Assembly: GCF_009363795.1 (NCBI RefSeq)
Contig: NZ_CP045420.1
Location: 105,001 to 169,000 of the forward strand
Source: Palleronia sp. THAF1
GTDB lineage: Bacteria > Pseudomonadota > Alphaproteobacteria > Rhodobacterales > Rhodobacteraceae
Direction: 5' to 3'
DNA: 64,000 bases
This document shows, in pieces, positions 1 to 11,214 of the stretch (its first letter is position 1; the number at the start of each line of letters is the position of its first letter). The notes under the pieces were generated by a model. It saw only the letters and a program-made list of their open reading frames with translations. It searched no databases and was not told where the DNA came from. Position numbers and translations under genes: made by a program.

Positions 1-2501
<2,501 letters not shown>

Positions 2502-2624
2502 TCCAGTAGAAGTCTGGCTCTCTCACCAAAGGTGAGGAAGTAAATCAAATCAGAAGCATACATCACAGTGTACGACTTGAAATAGATGGCCCACAGGCCA
2601 GCTGATACGAGATGGCCCTTACTC

Positions 2625-2742
2625 GGTTTGGTGGTCATAGCGCGAGCAAAACACCCGGCTCCATTCCGAACCCGGTCGTTAAGTGCCGTTGCGCCGATGG
2701 TACTGCGTCCTAAGGCGTGGGAGAGTAGGTCGCCGCCAAACC
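2625..2742 (+). rRNA. 5S ribosomal RNA
   Basis: The 5' strand GGTTTGGTGG pairs with the 3' end GCCAAACC. The interior carries the conserved CCATTCCGAACCCGG loop and the GGGAGAGTAGGTCGCCGCC segment. Length is about 118 nt. It lies about 120 nt after the 23S end and before a GC-rich terminator. Confidence 0.95.
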
Positions 2743-2790
2743 TAGTAAGCGCCATCTCAATGTATCTCTCTAACGATGAACGGACTAAAC

Positions 2791-2816
2791 AAAGCGCGCC
2801 CCAATAGGGCGCGCTT
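2791..2816 (+). terminator. Terminator-like hairpin after 5S
   Basis: An 11-bp perfect inverted repeat (AAAGCGCGCCC / GGGCGCGCTTT) has a 4-nt loop and only a short T-rich tail. It sits about 50 nt after 5S. The tRNA-fMet lies beyond it, so either read-through or a separate promoter must express the tRNA. Confidence 0.75.
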
Positions 2817-2934
2817 TCGTGTGCAAAAAAAGGGGGATAACTACGTTTCCCCTAATACATATATTCTCAATAATTTCAGCCATTTCCTCGGGACAGGGTG
2901 TTGAACATTCCAGTCAGAACCAGTACTCACATCA

Positions 2935-3011
<77 letters not shown>

Positions 3012-3623
3012 TAAACCCCATTATTACAACTATTTACCAAGCAGCGTAAGCCCCGGCGGGTTGGTTGGTTTCTCCATGTCCGCACTGTGTCCGCGAAAGA
3101 ATCGGCTTTCAGGGAGTGGTCTAGTCGCGGGTAGAGCTTCTCTCGCCGGAGCATACGCAGCTCGTGGCTGCGAGATCCTAGCCGCCAGTGGATAGTTTCA
3201 GAGTCCAGCTACAGAGTTGTTCGACACGGTGACTGCAGAGGCCGCTGATTGGTCGCGTATAGGAACCGCGCTGGAGGGGAGTAGAGGTGGTTGAGTAACA
3301 GATATGAACCATTGGGCCGGGAGCTTCTCAGGGTGCTCGTAGGGCTATCTCGGTTGGGAAGGTGGGGTTGATAGGGCGGAGAACCATCTGTGGGCTTGCA
3401 GGGCGCTCTGGCGGGCAGCGGGGTCCTCAGTACTATGAGGGCGGAAACCGGTCATTCGCCGCGGGGTGCACCAAGGTCCGCAATGCGGACGAAGTGAGCT
3501 TTTGTTACGGTTACGCCAATGCCTGCAATAGGAAGAAAAATTTGTTTTACTGCGGCAAGTTGAGAGAATCTTAGGACTCTGACGCTACCGTGCATGGACC
3601 CAGTCCCAAGCAGGTAAGCCCAT
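3012..3623. other. Left arm of the element, no gene seen
   Basis: No convincing coding region. It contains the 17-nt arm-site motif at 3077-3093 and, at 3450-3462, a GGTCATTCGCCGC word that recurs near 51403. The rest looks like decayed non-coding DNA. Confidence 0.6.
3077..3093 (+). repeat. Possible integrase arm-type site, left
   Basis: TGTCCGCACTGTGTCCG contains TGTCCG twice and matches 7911-7927 (TGTCCGTACTGTGTCCG) with one mismatch. Lying 66 bp inside attL, it fits an arm-type integrase binding site. Inferred from position and repetition only. Confidence 0.5.
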
Positions 3624-4718
3624 ATGCCTACCACATCAACATCGACAATGTTCTTTGTCGGAAACTTCGCCGAGATGGATACCGACGAAACTGATTTGGA
3701 CACTGAGAACTCGGATGTTGTTTTGGGCCTTCATGACACGCTGTCACTGGTCGACGTCACAAATCAGGACCAGAATGATAATGGTGGAATAGACGACGAT
3801 GATAGCCCCAATGGATCGTCTGATTTCATCTCCTATGACACTGGCAGCGGGTTAGTTTCTGTCGCAGTGGATTCCGCCTCACTATACAATGCGATTATTA
3901 CTTTGGGTGACGGATCAACGCGCAGCATCCAAGTCGTTGTCGTACAGGCGGCCAATGGTGATGTCTTCGTCGTCGACCTCAATTCTGGCCCGGGGTTGGA
4001 CAACATCAAGGTACAATCCATAGAATTAACAAGTCTTTCGGCCTCCAATTGGTCGGGGTACCTGACAAACCAAAGTGTCCAGAACTCACAAGTCGTCTGC
4101 TTTGTCGCTGGAACGCGCATCGCTACGCCAAACGGCGAGGTGGCTGTGGAGGATCTGCGACCGGGTATGCTCGTCACGACCAAAGATCATGGGGCGCAGC
4201 CGATACTGTGGATCAATCAAACCGACTTCTTGAAGCCGGGAAAACGTGCCCCGATTACTTTGGAAGCGGGGTGCCTTGGACCATGCACACCCGCGCGCAG
4301 GTTGCGCGTGTCACCACAACACAGGATCCTGCTGCGTTCCGCCATAGTGGAGCGGATGTGCGATGCGAAGGAGGTGCTCGTTGCTGCTAAACACCTGTTG
4401 CCCCTAGATGGCATCACCCAATCGCTTGGATTTTTGCCGGTACAATATCATCACTTCGCTTGCGCATTTCACGAAGTAGTCTTTGCCAACGGAGCCGAAG
4501 TCGAAACGTTTTACGCTGGCACGCAAGCTATGAAAACCATTTCCGACATCGCCTTGCGACAAATGCAGCGCCAAATCTCGAAGGCACAATTTGAATGCCT
4601 ACGCGAACCTGCACGGCCTTTTCTTGCAGGCAAGCGTCTGAAGCATATGATTGATCGCCATCAAAAAAACCTGCGCGATTTCGTGGAGCCAAGCTATATT
4701 TACCACAATGCTGAATGA
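3624..4718 (+). CDS. Hint (Hedgehog/intein) domain protein
   Basis: 364 aa. The N-terminal ~150 residues are acidic and Asp/Asn-rich, with a low-complexity stretch around residues 50-65. A Hint domain starts at Cys-159 in VCFVAGTRIATPNGE, followed by VEDLRPGMLV and then RRLRVSPQHRIL, the pattern of the Hint_2 family common in Rhodobacteraceae. These proteins are thought to self-process or be exported. The real role is unknown. It is the only plus-strand gene of the element and therefore probably its cargo. The ATG at 3624 lacks a strong Shine-Dalgarno. No signal peptide is visible. Confidence 0.85.
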   Translation: MPTTSTSTMFFVGNFAEMDTDETDLDTENSDVVLGLHDTLSLVDVTNQDQNDNGGIDDDDSPNGSSDFISYDTGSGLVSVAVDSASLYNAIITLGDGSTRSIQVVVVQAANGDVFVVDLNSGPGLDNIKVQSIELTSLSASNWSGYLTNQSVQNSQVVCFVAGTRIATPNGEVAVEDLRPGMLVTTKDHGAQPILWINQTDFLKPGKRAPITLEAGCLGPCTPARRLRVSPQHRILLRSAIVERMCDAKEVLVAAKHLLPLDGITQSLGFLPVQYHHFACAFHEVVFANGAEVETFYAGTQAMKTISDIALRQMQRQISKAQFECLREPARPFLAGKRLKHMIDRHQKNLRDFVEPSYIYHNAE

Positions 4719-4964
4719 TTGGCCTAAAGCTAGAAGCCATGATGAGCGTACGAAATTTCGCATGCCCCTCGGTGATCAAGACGGAAAGCCGGAAACTCGG
4801 GCAAGATGCAGCATTCGGATTTTTGGGCTCGCAGCTGACCTTCGCTGCGATTTGCACGAACGTCAGCTGAGGTCCGGGATCCGGACAAGGCAGGATGGAT
4901 GCGGATCTCATGCCTTTTCTTCCAAGAAGCGAACGGTTCCCTGATGATCTTCAAGAGTTCGGGA

Positions 4965-6125
4965 TCATCGGTACCCGGGGGTTGATCCCATTCGGACTCC
5001 GGCTTGAGATATGCGGTCTTGCAGAGGTTGTCGGTGGTTCTCCGCTAGGCGGGTTTCCTCGCCGACCAGACGCGATAGGAAGGGTTCGAACTGCTCTGCC
5101 CTTAGTCCGTGCAATGCTGCGATTGCGACCGACAAGCCGTGTCTCTGAGCTGTGAGTTGGCGGATTCTCTCGGTTCTACAAACTTCAATAAGGATATCTT
5201 CTAGATCTGGCATAGGAATGGCGAGAAGGCCGGCCTCGATATGCTCAATCGCGATTTGCCAGAGAGGTGAGAGCGGCCACCGCGACCGATTGCTGTCAGC
5301 AGTCGGTTCGCAGTGGCGAATATCTTGGGCAAGCTCTTGCATCACGGAAGGAAGTCCTGCTTCAAGCTGCGCCCAGCCCGAAATGCCATGTGGTTTCCTT
5401 AGATAGTTCTTGTAGGCGCGAAGTTCGACACGCCAGACTCGGCTGGTGGCGGGATCTTGGAAATCGAGTGCGGCTTTGCCGTTCGCCTGGCGTTTTGCGT
5501 TCCAAAGCACTGGCCACTCAACCTTCCTTTTGGACATCACCTCTTCACGCTTGTCGTAGACGATAACTTGCCGATTTGGATTTTTGCCAATCGTGACAGA
5601 TGTTGTGCGTCCTGATCGCCCGGAGGTCGCCATGGAATGTAATGCGTCATGCGTGCGACGGTGCGTGCGCGCGTGCATTACGAAATGGTCTGGATCGAGG
5701 ATGAATGTAGGGGCAAGAACATCGATGGCGTAGTCTAAACGCGAAATAGCAACGTCTTGGTCTAGTCGAACGATGTTGAGCTGATCGAGTATAGTATCCA
5801 GCTTAGCGCGCGCCGCTTCCAAGCCATTAGCGGCAAGGTAGATTGACGAAAACGAGGCGTGGACGCCCCATGGGTCGCGCTTATTTGGTGCCTTCAACGC
5901 GAGCATCGGTCCGCGCCCATAATCCGTTTCGCAGACGAATTGATAGCCGCCTTTACGTCCCATCGGATGAACGACGAGGTTCAAGCCATCGACCCATGTC
6001 GCCATGACGTCGTTGATTTGCACAGCGTGGGCCTTCACCTGTTCCAGCTGATCTAGGATTTCGTCAGTCATTTGACCGCGCACGGCCACGTAGAGCTTAT
6101 CAAAACCTTGGTGCAATACTTCCAT
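4965..6125 (-). CDS. Putative rolling-circle replication initiator (Rep_trans-like)
   Basis: 386 aa. The middle contains VAISRLDYAIDVLAP (about residues 124-138) and later VIVYDKREEV (about 188-197), a D-rich strand followed by a Tyr-containing strand. This is typical of replication initiators of filamentous phages, small plasmids and integrative elements. Such proteins nick double-stranded origins or act as mobilization relaxases. The adjoining AlpA-like regulator and integrase suggest that it replicates the excised circle or mobilizes it. The family assignment is by pattern only. The N-terminus begins 126 bp downstream of the regulator, in the same direction. Confidence 0.6.
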   Translation of the reverse strand: MEVLHQGFDKLYVAVRGQMTDEILDQLEQVKAHAVQINDVMATWVDGLNLVVHPMGRKGGYQFVCETDYGRGPMLALKAPNKRDPWGVHASFSSIYLAANGLEAARAKLDTILDQLNIVRLDQDVAISRLDYAIDVLAPTFILDPDHFVMHARTHRRTHDALHSMATSGRSGRTTSVTIGKNPNRQVIVYDKREEVMSKRKVEWPVLWNAKRQANGKAALDFQDPATSRVWRVELRAYKNYLRKPHGISGWAQLEAGLPSVMQELAQDIRHCEPTADSNRSRWPLSPLWQIAIEHIEAGLLAIPMPDLEDILIEVCRTERIRQLTAQRHGLSVAIAALHGLRAEQFEPFLSRLVGEETRLAENHRQPLQDRISQAGVRMGSTPGYR

Positions 6126-6251
6126 CGGATTTTCCTGAAAGTGTATTTGTAGAGGGGGGTGCTACTAGGACCCCCCATTGACCGCGCGCTCCGCCGCGCG
6201 CGCCCGCCCGCTGCGTAAGGCAGCGGTCGCGCATGGCGGAACGCGCTCGCG

Positions 6252-6458
6252 TTACGCATTTTCCCGAACGGGGATTTGCTCTTGGGACAACAGCCATTCA
6301 TCAATGGCCGTCCGTACATACTGGATCGAGCGGCCCACGCGCAGGTACTTCGGGCCAAGGCCCTCTGCGCGATAACGTGCGAGAGTACGGACGCTGAGTC
6401 CGATGTACGTAGAAGCTTCTTTTGGGCAAAGCCGATCAGCCATAGCAGTCGTGTTCAT
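6252..6458 (-). CDS. AlpA/excisionase-type helix-turn-helix protein
   Basis: 68 aa with the start chosen at the ATG at 6458, preceded by AAGGGG. The longer reading frame upstream lacks a ribosome site. It contains LCPKEASTYIGLSVRTLARYR and then GPKYLRVGRSIQY, the MerR-like winged helix of the HTH_17 family. These small proteins act as recombination directionality factors or activators of integrase in P4-like elements. It sits between integrase and rep, all on the minus strand, so it probably controls excision. Confidence 0.85.
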   Translation of the reverse strand: MNTTAMADRLCPKEASTYIGLSVRTLARYRAEGLGPKYLRVGRSIQYVRTAIDEWLLSQEQIPVRENA

Positions 6459-6770
6459 CCCGAACCCCTTGGATTGGAGCCGAGAAACCACGCAGGTTTC
6501 TCAGCATCCAGATTGAAAGGATGCGGCGCTATTTTCAGGGCTGGAAGGGGCTGGTTTGGTAAAGTCTTAGGTCAGGTTGGTCGATGTGGAATGGTGGGGT
6601 TGTTTTGATGTTTAGTGAGTTTTTTTTGTGGTGGGGCTGATCTGGGAGGTGGGTTTAATTGTACGACTGTTTGCGGGTAGCGCCGCGACCTAAAACCAGC
6701 TCATAGCTGAAATAAAATCAAGGCTAAATCTGCCCAGTGACATCCGGTGTCATCTCATGACTTGAGAAAG
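6459..6770. other. Intergenic region between integrase and excisionase
   Basis: 312 bases without a gene. It contains an unusual G/T-rich tract around 6555-6660 with a run of T near 6620. It probably holds the promoter of the regulator and rep genes. No clear operator was identified. Confidence 0.5.
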
Positions 6771-7967
6771 TTAGCGAAGTCTCTCGGATACAGCTTCAGT
6801 CGCAAGGCGGAGGGTGTCGTCGTAAAGATGCGCGTATCTTGCTGTAGTCTGTGGCTGGCTATGGCCGAGCAAGGCTCCCACGACAGGGAGGGACGCGCCA
6901 GATGAGGCGAGAACGCTGGCATAGGTATGTCGTAAGTCATGCAAGCGCACGTCTTCAAGGTTCGCTGTTTCGCATACACTTGCCCAAGTTCTCTTTACAT
7001 CGGTCAGAGGGTTGCCAGTCGGGCCCGCGAACACGGCCTCTCCACATTCGGAAGCGCGCCGTTCATCGAGAAGAGCAGCTACTCTTGCAGAATAGGGGAC
7101 CCGATGGAATCGGCGTTGCTTTGTTGTTGCGGCAGGTTTGCTCCACACTCGCTGGGCCAAATCGAACTGGTCCCAAGTTGCGCTCAATGCTTCGCCCCGG
7201 CGACAGCCTGTGAGCAGCATGAAGAGGATCGCGTCAGCAGACGCGCGTTGGGGATGCGCAGCCAAGGCCTCAGTCAGCCGCGCAAGCTCTGAGGGGCTTA
7301 GATAGCGGGTCCGCTTCTCTTCCGGGTTTCGGCGAACGCCAGAGGCAGGGTTGCGTTCGAGCCAGCCCCACCGGATCGCGAGATTGAGGGCCTTTCTCAA
7401 TACTTCGATCACCCGATTGGCGCGGGTTGGGCGTGATTGACTGATTGACCGGTGAAGCTGGTCGCAATCATCAAACCTGAGGTCGGCGACCTTTTTCGGT
7501 CCGAGACGCGGCAAGATGTCTTTGACCCACATGGATCGGTCATCAGCTGCGGAGCGTGGTGCCTTGGTCGGCAGGTGTTCGGCGGCGTATCGGGCAAATA
7601 GGTCCTTAACGGTCGGTGCGGACCGCGCAGCATCGCGTTCGGCCAATGGGTCTTCGCCGCGGTCGATCTCCCTACGGTAGCTTTCCGCTTGGCGGCGAGC
7701 TGCAGCAACGGACCAAGCTGGGTACTTGCCAATAGTGATGCGCCTTTCTCGTCCGGCGATCCGGAAGTTAAGATTGAATGAGCGGACACTCTTGGCAGTC
7801 ACCCGAACTCCGAAGCCACGCAACTTTTCGTCGTACACGATCCGGTTGCCGGTACCGGGGGCCTCGAGCGCTCGCACTAGCTTGTCGGTAATATGGGTCG
7901 GCGAAGTCTGTGTCCGTACTGTGTCCGTATTTTCATGCGTAGCGGGAAGGTCTGGGTGGCTCGGCAT
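6771..7967 (-). CDS. Tyrosine integrase, DUF4102/P4-type
   Basis: 398 aa. An N-terminal DUF4102-like region (YDEKLRGFGVRV, then IGKYPAWSVAAARRQA) is followed by a core-binding domain and a catalytic domain with TGCRRGEAL (Arg I), HDLRHTYAS (His-x-x-Arg), GHSQPQTTARY (His/Trp position) and the nucleophile Tyr in the same segment. It inserts its element into the tRNA-fMet 3' half. The gene starts about 90 bp from attR, and its first codons overlap the arm-site motif at 7911-7927, so integrase may bind within its own gene. The true start could lie further in, as no good ribosome site precedes 7967. Confidence 0.95.
   Translation of the reverse strand: MPSHPDLPATHENTDTVRTQTSPTHITDKLVRALEAPGTGNRIVYDEKLRGFGVRVTAKSVRSFNLNFRIAGRERRITIGKYPAWSVAAARRQAESYRREIDRGEDPLAERDAARSAPTVKDLFARYAAEHLPTKAPRSAADDRSMWVKDILPRLGPKKVADLRFDDCDQLHRSISQSRPTRANRVIEVLRKALNLAIRWGWLERNPASGVRRNPEEKRTRYLSPSELARLTEALAAHPQRASADAILFMLLTGCRRGEALSATWDQFDLAQRVWSKPAATTKQRRFHRVPYSARVAALLDERRASECGEAVFAGPTGNPLTDVKRTWASVCETANLEDVRLHDLRHTYASVLASSGASLPVVGALLGHSQPQTTARYAHLYDDTLRLATEAVSERLR
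7911..7927 (+). repeat. Possible integrase arm-type site, right
   Basis: TGTCCGTACTGTGTCCG, one mismatch from 3077-3093 and in the same orientation. It lies 132 bp inside attR and within the first codons of the integrase gene. Confidence 0.5.
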
Positions 7968-8058
7968 GTCATCTCACTTCATCAGAAAGTCTATGATATA
8001 CGGATGCTTACCAGATTATTCCCAATCCGCTCAAGTGTTTAGAATAGCCATTTTCTCT

Positions 8059-8105
8059 GGCTCATAACCTGAAGGTCGTAGGTTCAAATCCTACTCCCGC
8101 AACCA
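8059..8105 (+). repeat. attR: copy of the tRNA-fMet 3' 47 bp
   Basis: Exact repeat of 2965-3011. It also contains the last codons of the large serine recombinase on the other strand (stop at 8084-8086), so this copy is the junction of two neighbouring elements. Confidence 0.93.
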
Positions 8106-9793
8106 ACTTCCGCGAAGATCGCACTATCACGCGCGGCGTCGAGTTCCCTCGGCGCCGATTTTCGTAGCATCTCCAGTAGGTTGCCCTCGATCTTCAGCCA
8201 GTGGCCGTTGGCCTCGGCGTCCCAGTGCACGACGATTCGGTCGATGAGTTCGTGGAGTTCGTCCGCGGCGCGCCCGGCTACGCTCTCCTCAGAGAGGCTC
8301 GCCGCCAAGTCGCTTACCATCTCCCGGTAAAGCTCCGGCAGATTGCCGGGAAGCTCGATCTCCGGTGGCACGATCTGGTCGCGCTTCCCCTTCATCTCCT
8401 TCAGCTCCGCATCCACGGCGTTCAACCGCGGCAACAGCACGCCCACGTCGTCGCCGCTCTCGATCGCCCGCAGCAAGTTGCGGTGGCTCGTCTCAAGGTC
8501 TCGGACCCGCGAGTCGTGGAGGCGCAGCGCGTCTTCGGAGGCGCCTTGGCTGTCGCGCAGGCGCTGCTGGAACCGCTCCCGGAAGGTCTCGTAGGCCTCC
8601 GGCGCCATCAGGTTCTGGCGCAAGCCTGACAGGACCAGGGGCAAGGCGATGCTGTCGCGCAGACCCCGGAAGCCGGTGCAGACGCTCGGGCCTTTCTCCT
8701 TCGCCTCGGCGCAGTAATACGTCTTGTATTTGCCCGTCCCGGCAACGGTCATCCGTCCGCCGCAGAGGCCGCAGAACAGAAGCCCCGAGAGCAGATATTT
8801 GCGCCGCCGCAGAGCTTGCCCGGTGGACATGTGATTGCGATCGGTGCTCACCAGCTTTGCCTTCCGCTTCGAGAGCGAGGCTTGACGCGCCTTGACGGCG
8901 TCCCACAGGTCCCGGTCGACGATCCGCAGTTGCGGTGCATCGACGATGACCCACGCACTCTCGGGGTTCAGCGTCGAGGTCTTCTTCTCGGTGATCGGGT
9001 CCTTGCGATAGGTGAGCCGGTTCCAGATCACCGTTCCAATGTAGATCTCGTTGTTGAGGATGCCGGTGCCCCGCGCCCGGTTGCCGTTAATGGTGTTCTG
9101 CTTCCAGTGGCCGGATGAGCTGCGTTTGGTGTCCGCGGCCGGTGATGGGAAGCCTTCTGTGTTCAGATCACTCGCGATCTGAATAGGCGAGCGTCCGGCG
9201 GCGTAGTCGCGGAAAATCCGCCGCACGACCGCAGCCTCGATCTCGTCGATGACCCTCGTGCCCGTCATGGGCACACCGCGAACGTTGGTGCCGATCTTAT
9301 AGCCGTAGACGCGGCCGCCGCCGCTCAGTCCGCCCAGGACCTTGCCTTCGATGCCGCGGTGCACCTTCGTGGACAGCCCTTGCAGGAACATCGTGTTGAA
9401 GACCGAGGCAATTCCGACCGAAAGCGCGTCAGCCTTGCCACGCTCGACGGTGTGGATCTCGATGTTCGCGTGCTCTGCGATCTTGTTGAACCGGGCCAAA
9501 TGCTCGGAGTCGCGGGAGATCCTGTCGAGAGATTCCGCGATCACGATATCGAATCCGCGGTTCTTGTCGGATAGTGCCTCCATCAGCCGTAGAAAGTCGC
9601 TACGGGCGTAGCTTGCCGTGCCGGTGATGGCGCCGTCGGAAAAGCGTTGCACCACCAACCAGCCCTTCTGCGCCGCATACCGCTCCGCCATGCGGAACTG
9701 GTCGTCGATCGACATCGGGTTCTGCATGTCCGTCGAATAGCGCGCATAAAGCGCGACGCGGCGGGGGCTGGAAAATTTGGATTGGTCGTTCAC
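8084..9793 (-). CDS. Large serine recombinase
   Basis: 569 aa. The resolvase catalytic domain begins at ALYARYSTD with the nucleophile Ser, followed by ESLDRISRD. A Recombinase domain (about 170-290) and a zinc ribbon (CGLCGG...YYC...C, about 330-375) follow, then a coiled C-terminal part. Length is normal for a phage/ICE integrase of this class. The last codons (VGCGSRI, stop) are encoded by the reverse complement of the tRNA-fMet 3' end, so the gene end lies in the attachment site. The start ATG overlaps the upstream gene by 4 bp (ATGA). Confidence 0.93.
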   Translation of the reverse strand: MNDQSKFSSPRRVALYARYSTDMQNPMSIDDQFRMAERYAAQKGWLVVQRFSDGAITGTASYARSDFLRLMEALSDKNRGFDIVIAESLDRISRDSEHLARFNKIAEHANIEIHTVERGKADALSVGIASVFNTMFLQGLSTKVHRGIEGKVLGGLSGGGRVYGYKIGTNVRGVPMTGTRVIDEIEAAVVRRIFRDYAAGRSPIQIASDLNTEGFPSPAADTKRSSSGHWKQNTINGNRARGTGILNNEIYIGTVIWNRLTYRKDPITEKKTSTLNPESAWVIVDAPQLRIVDRDLWDAVKARQASLSKRKAKLVSTDRNHMSTGQALRRRKYLLSGLLFCGLCGGRMTVAGTGKYKTYYCAEAKEKGPSVCTGFRGLRDSIALPLVLSGLRQNLMAPEAYETFRERFQQRLRDSQGASEDALRLHDSRVRDLETSHRNLLRAIESGDDVGVLLPRLNAVDAELKEMKGKRDQIVPPEIELPGNLPELYREMVSDLAASLSEESVAGRAADELHELIDRIVVHWDAEANGHWLKIEGNLLEMLRKSAPRELDAARDSAIFAEVGCGSRI

Positions 9794-10212
9794 AGGCGAA
9801 ACTCTACGGGTTGGAGACCGCTCTTACGGTCGGAGTCGAGATCTGACGCTCTGTCGTCGTCAGTAAGTGCGTCGAGGCTGCCCAGATTGTCGGGCGAATC
9901 GACGAAGGACAAGTCGGCATCGTTTTGCTCGCAGAAGCGAGCGAAAGCACGAAATGCCTCGGGATCACGAGAAATCCGCGTCAGGTCAGTCGCGATGACG
10001 GCCTGCGCCTCGCCGTTCACTATCCGATCCCGGAGGATCGTCAGGCCGGGTTCGTCGCCTGTGCCGCTGACGCCGTTGTCGAAGATGACATCGACGACCC
10101 GCCAGCCCCGCGCTTCAGCGAGAGTGGCGCACCGGTGCCTCTGCTCGGCGATGTCGTCGTCGTTTGCGCGTGCCGTTCGGAGGTAGAGGAGAGCGTTGGT
10201 CTGGTCGGTCAT
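9790..10212 (-). CDS. Resolvase-like protein lacking the catalytic serine
   Basis: 140 aa with the start taken at 10212, because AGGAAG lies just upstream and the longer frame has none. The fold markers of a serine resolvase N-domain are present: ALLYLRTARAND in place of the usual YxRxS, AEARGW, DNGVSG, and VIATDLTRISRDPEAF. The nucleophile Ser is replaced in the first motif, and there is no Recombinase or zinc domain. It overlaps the large recombinase start by 4 bp. It may be a catalytically dead partner or accessory factor that forms heterotetramers with the recombinase. That role is inferred. Confidence 0.75.
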   Translation of the reverse strand: MTDQTNALLYLRTARANDDDIAEQRHRCATLAEARGWRVVDVIFDNGVSGTGDEPGLTILRDRIVNGEAQAVIATDLTRISRDPEAFRAFARFCEQNDADLSFVDSPDNLGSLDALTDDDRASDLDSDRKSGLQPVEFRL

Positions 10213-10409
10213 GGTCTTCCTGTCGTCGGCGTGCCGTCGGGACGGCACAATTGGAGGATGTATTGCAGGCAAATGAGGACATCGTATGGCCGCAATCTCC
10301 GGTAGAGTGAGATTATCGCGTCAGGCGTCGCGTCCTGCTTCTCCCGCTCCTGCGAGAGCTTGCGGACAGCGGCTTCTGCGAGAAGGTCGATCAGTTTGTC
10401 GAGTGGCAT
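10209..10409 (-). CDS. Small hypothetical protein in the recombinase operon
   Basis: 66 aa from the ATG at 10409, which has GGAAAGGA eight bases upstream. It begins MPLDKLIDLLAEAAVRKL and is mostly helical, with a central Arg-rich helix (LYRRLRPYD). No family recognised. It overlaps the following dead-resolvase gene by 4 bp, so the two are translationally coupled. By position it could be a directionality factor or a third subunit of the recombination complex. Confidence 0.65.
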   Translation of the reverse strand: MPLDKLIDLLAEAAVRKLSQEREKQDATPDAIISLYRRLRPYDVLICLQYILQLCRPDGTPTTGRP

Positions 10410-10535
10410 CGGCGGAGTCCTTTCCAGTTCGGGCATCAAGCAACCGACATGGCGGACGCCTACCCGAGACCGTCGCAGCGTTGGCCGTAGGCGCTCGCAG
10501 GGCAACCTGCGAGCGCATCCTCGGCTCGACCGGTA

Positions 10536-11060
10536 TCAGGGCAAACGCCCCAGCACATGCAGCCCCGAGCGCCAAGAGTGCGCGAGATCGGCCGCATCCT
10601 TTGCAGCGCGGTGACTCGTCCGTCGGCGTTCACGCTTCTCGTAGACAGCATCCAGCGCTGCCGAGATTGGATTGCCGTCGTCGGTGAAAGCTGTCCAAGC
10701 AACTTGGTGGAAATCTTCGATCTGAAGTTTGGGCGCGTCCTCCATGGTCGTAAGCAGTCGATCAAGCCAGTGCTGATCGAACCGTGGCGCGTCAGCGATC
10801 AGTTGAGCATCACCGATCGCCTCAACGGCCCATCGAGCCACTGTCTCGGCGGGCTCGGCACCGTCGAGATCAGACCGCGGGATGCGATGAACAGCGGCAC
10901 TTTTGTCAGACCAAGCCGTCTCGGGCCATGTGGGAGCGGGGCGGATGAGTTTGCCGACGGAGGTGATGCTTCCATCCGGCTCGATCCACGAAAGACCGAT
11001 TTCGATCGGCCAGCTGTTGGGGGCGAGCGAAGACGCCTCGAAGTCAATGAAGATGATCAT
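10536..11060 (-). CDS. DnaQ-like 3'-5' exonuclease (DEDDh)
   Basis: 174 aa. Exo I motif FIDFEASSL with the Asp/Glu pair is at residues 4-12, IEIG follows at about 19-22, an Exo II Asp is at about 94 (APRFDQHWL), and the Exo III motif SHRAAKDAADLA (His and Asp) is at about 148-159. It is a stand-alone domain the size of small RNase T/epsilon-like exonucleases. It lies in the same direction as the recombinase genes. Its role in the element (DNA processing, defence or repair) is not known. Confidence 0.82.
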   Translation of the reverse strand: MIIFIDFEASSLAPNSWPIEIGLSWIEPDGSITSVGKLIRPAPTWPETAWSDKSAAVHRIPRSDLDGAEPAETVARWAVEAIGDAQLIADAPRFDQHWLDRLLTTMEDAPKLQIEDFHQVAWTAFTDDGNPISAALDAVYEKRERRRTSHRAAKDAADLAHSWRSGLHVLGRLP

Positions 11061-11214
11061 GGGAAAACCTTATGTGAACGAGATCGGGGAAGTGGCGCGC
11101 CGACTGGAGCAGCAGAGAGATGAATGTCGGCGCGCCGACCGCCGGGCGATCCGGTCCGGCGGCGGGGGCATGGCGCCCCTCAAGAACGGCGCGCGTATGG
11201 CGCGCAGCGCTGAG

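Larger units (their letters stand above)
3012..8105. mobile_element. 5.1-kb integrative element in tRNA-fMet
   Basis: Bounded by the 47-bp att repeats. The cargo is small: a Hint-domain protein (+), a rolling-circle Rep-like protein (-), an AlpA/excisionase-like regulator (-) and a tyrosine integrase (-) next to the right end. There are no structural phage genes and no conjugation genes, so it is likely a satellite-like or mobilizable element. Both arms carry a matching 17-nt motif (3077-3093 and 7911-7927). Confidence 0.88.
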
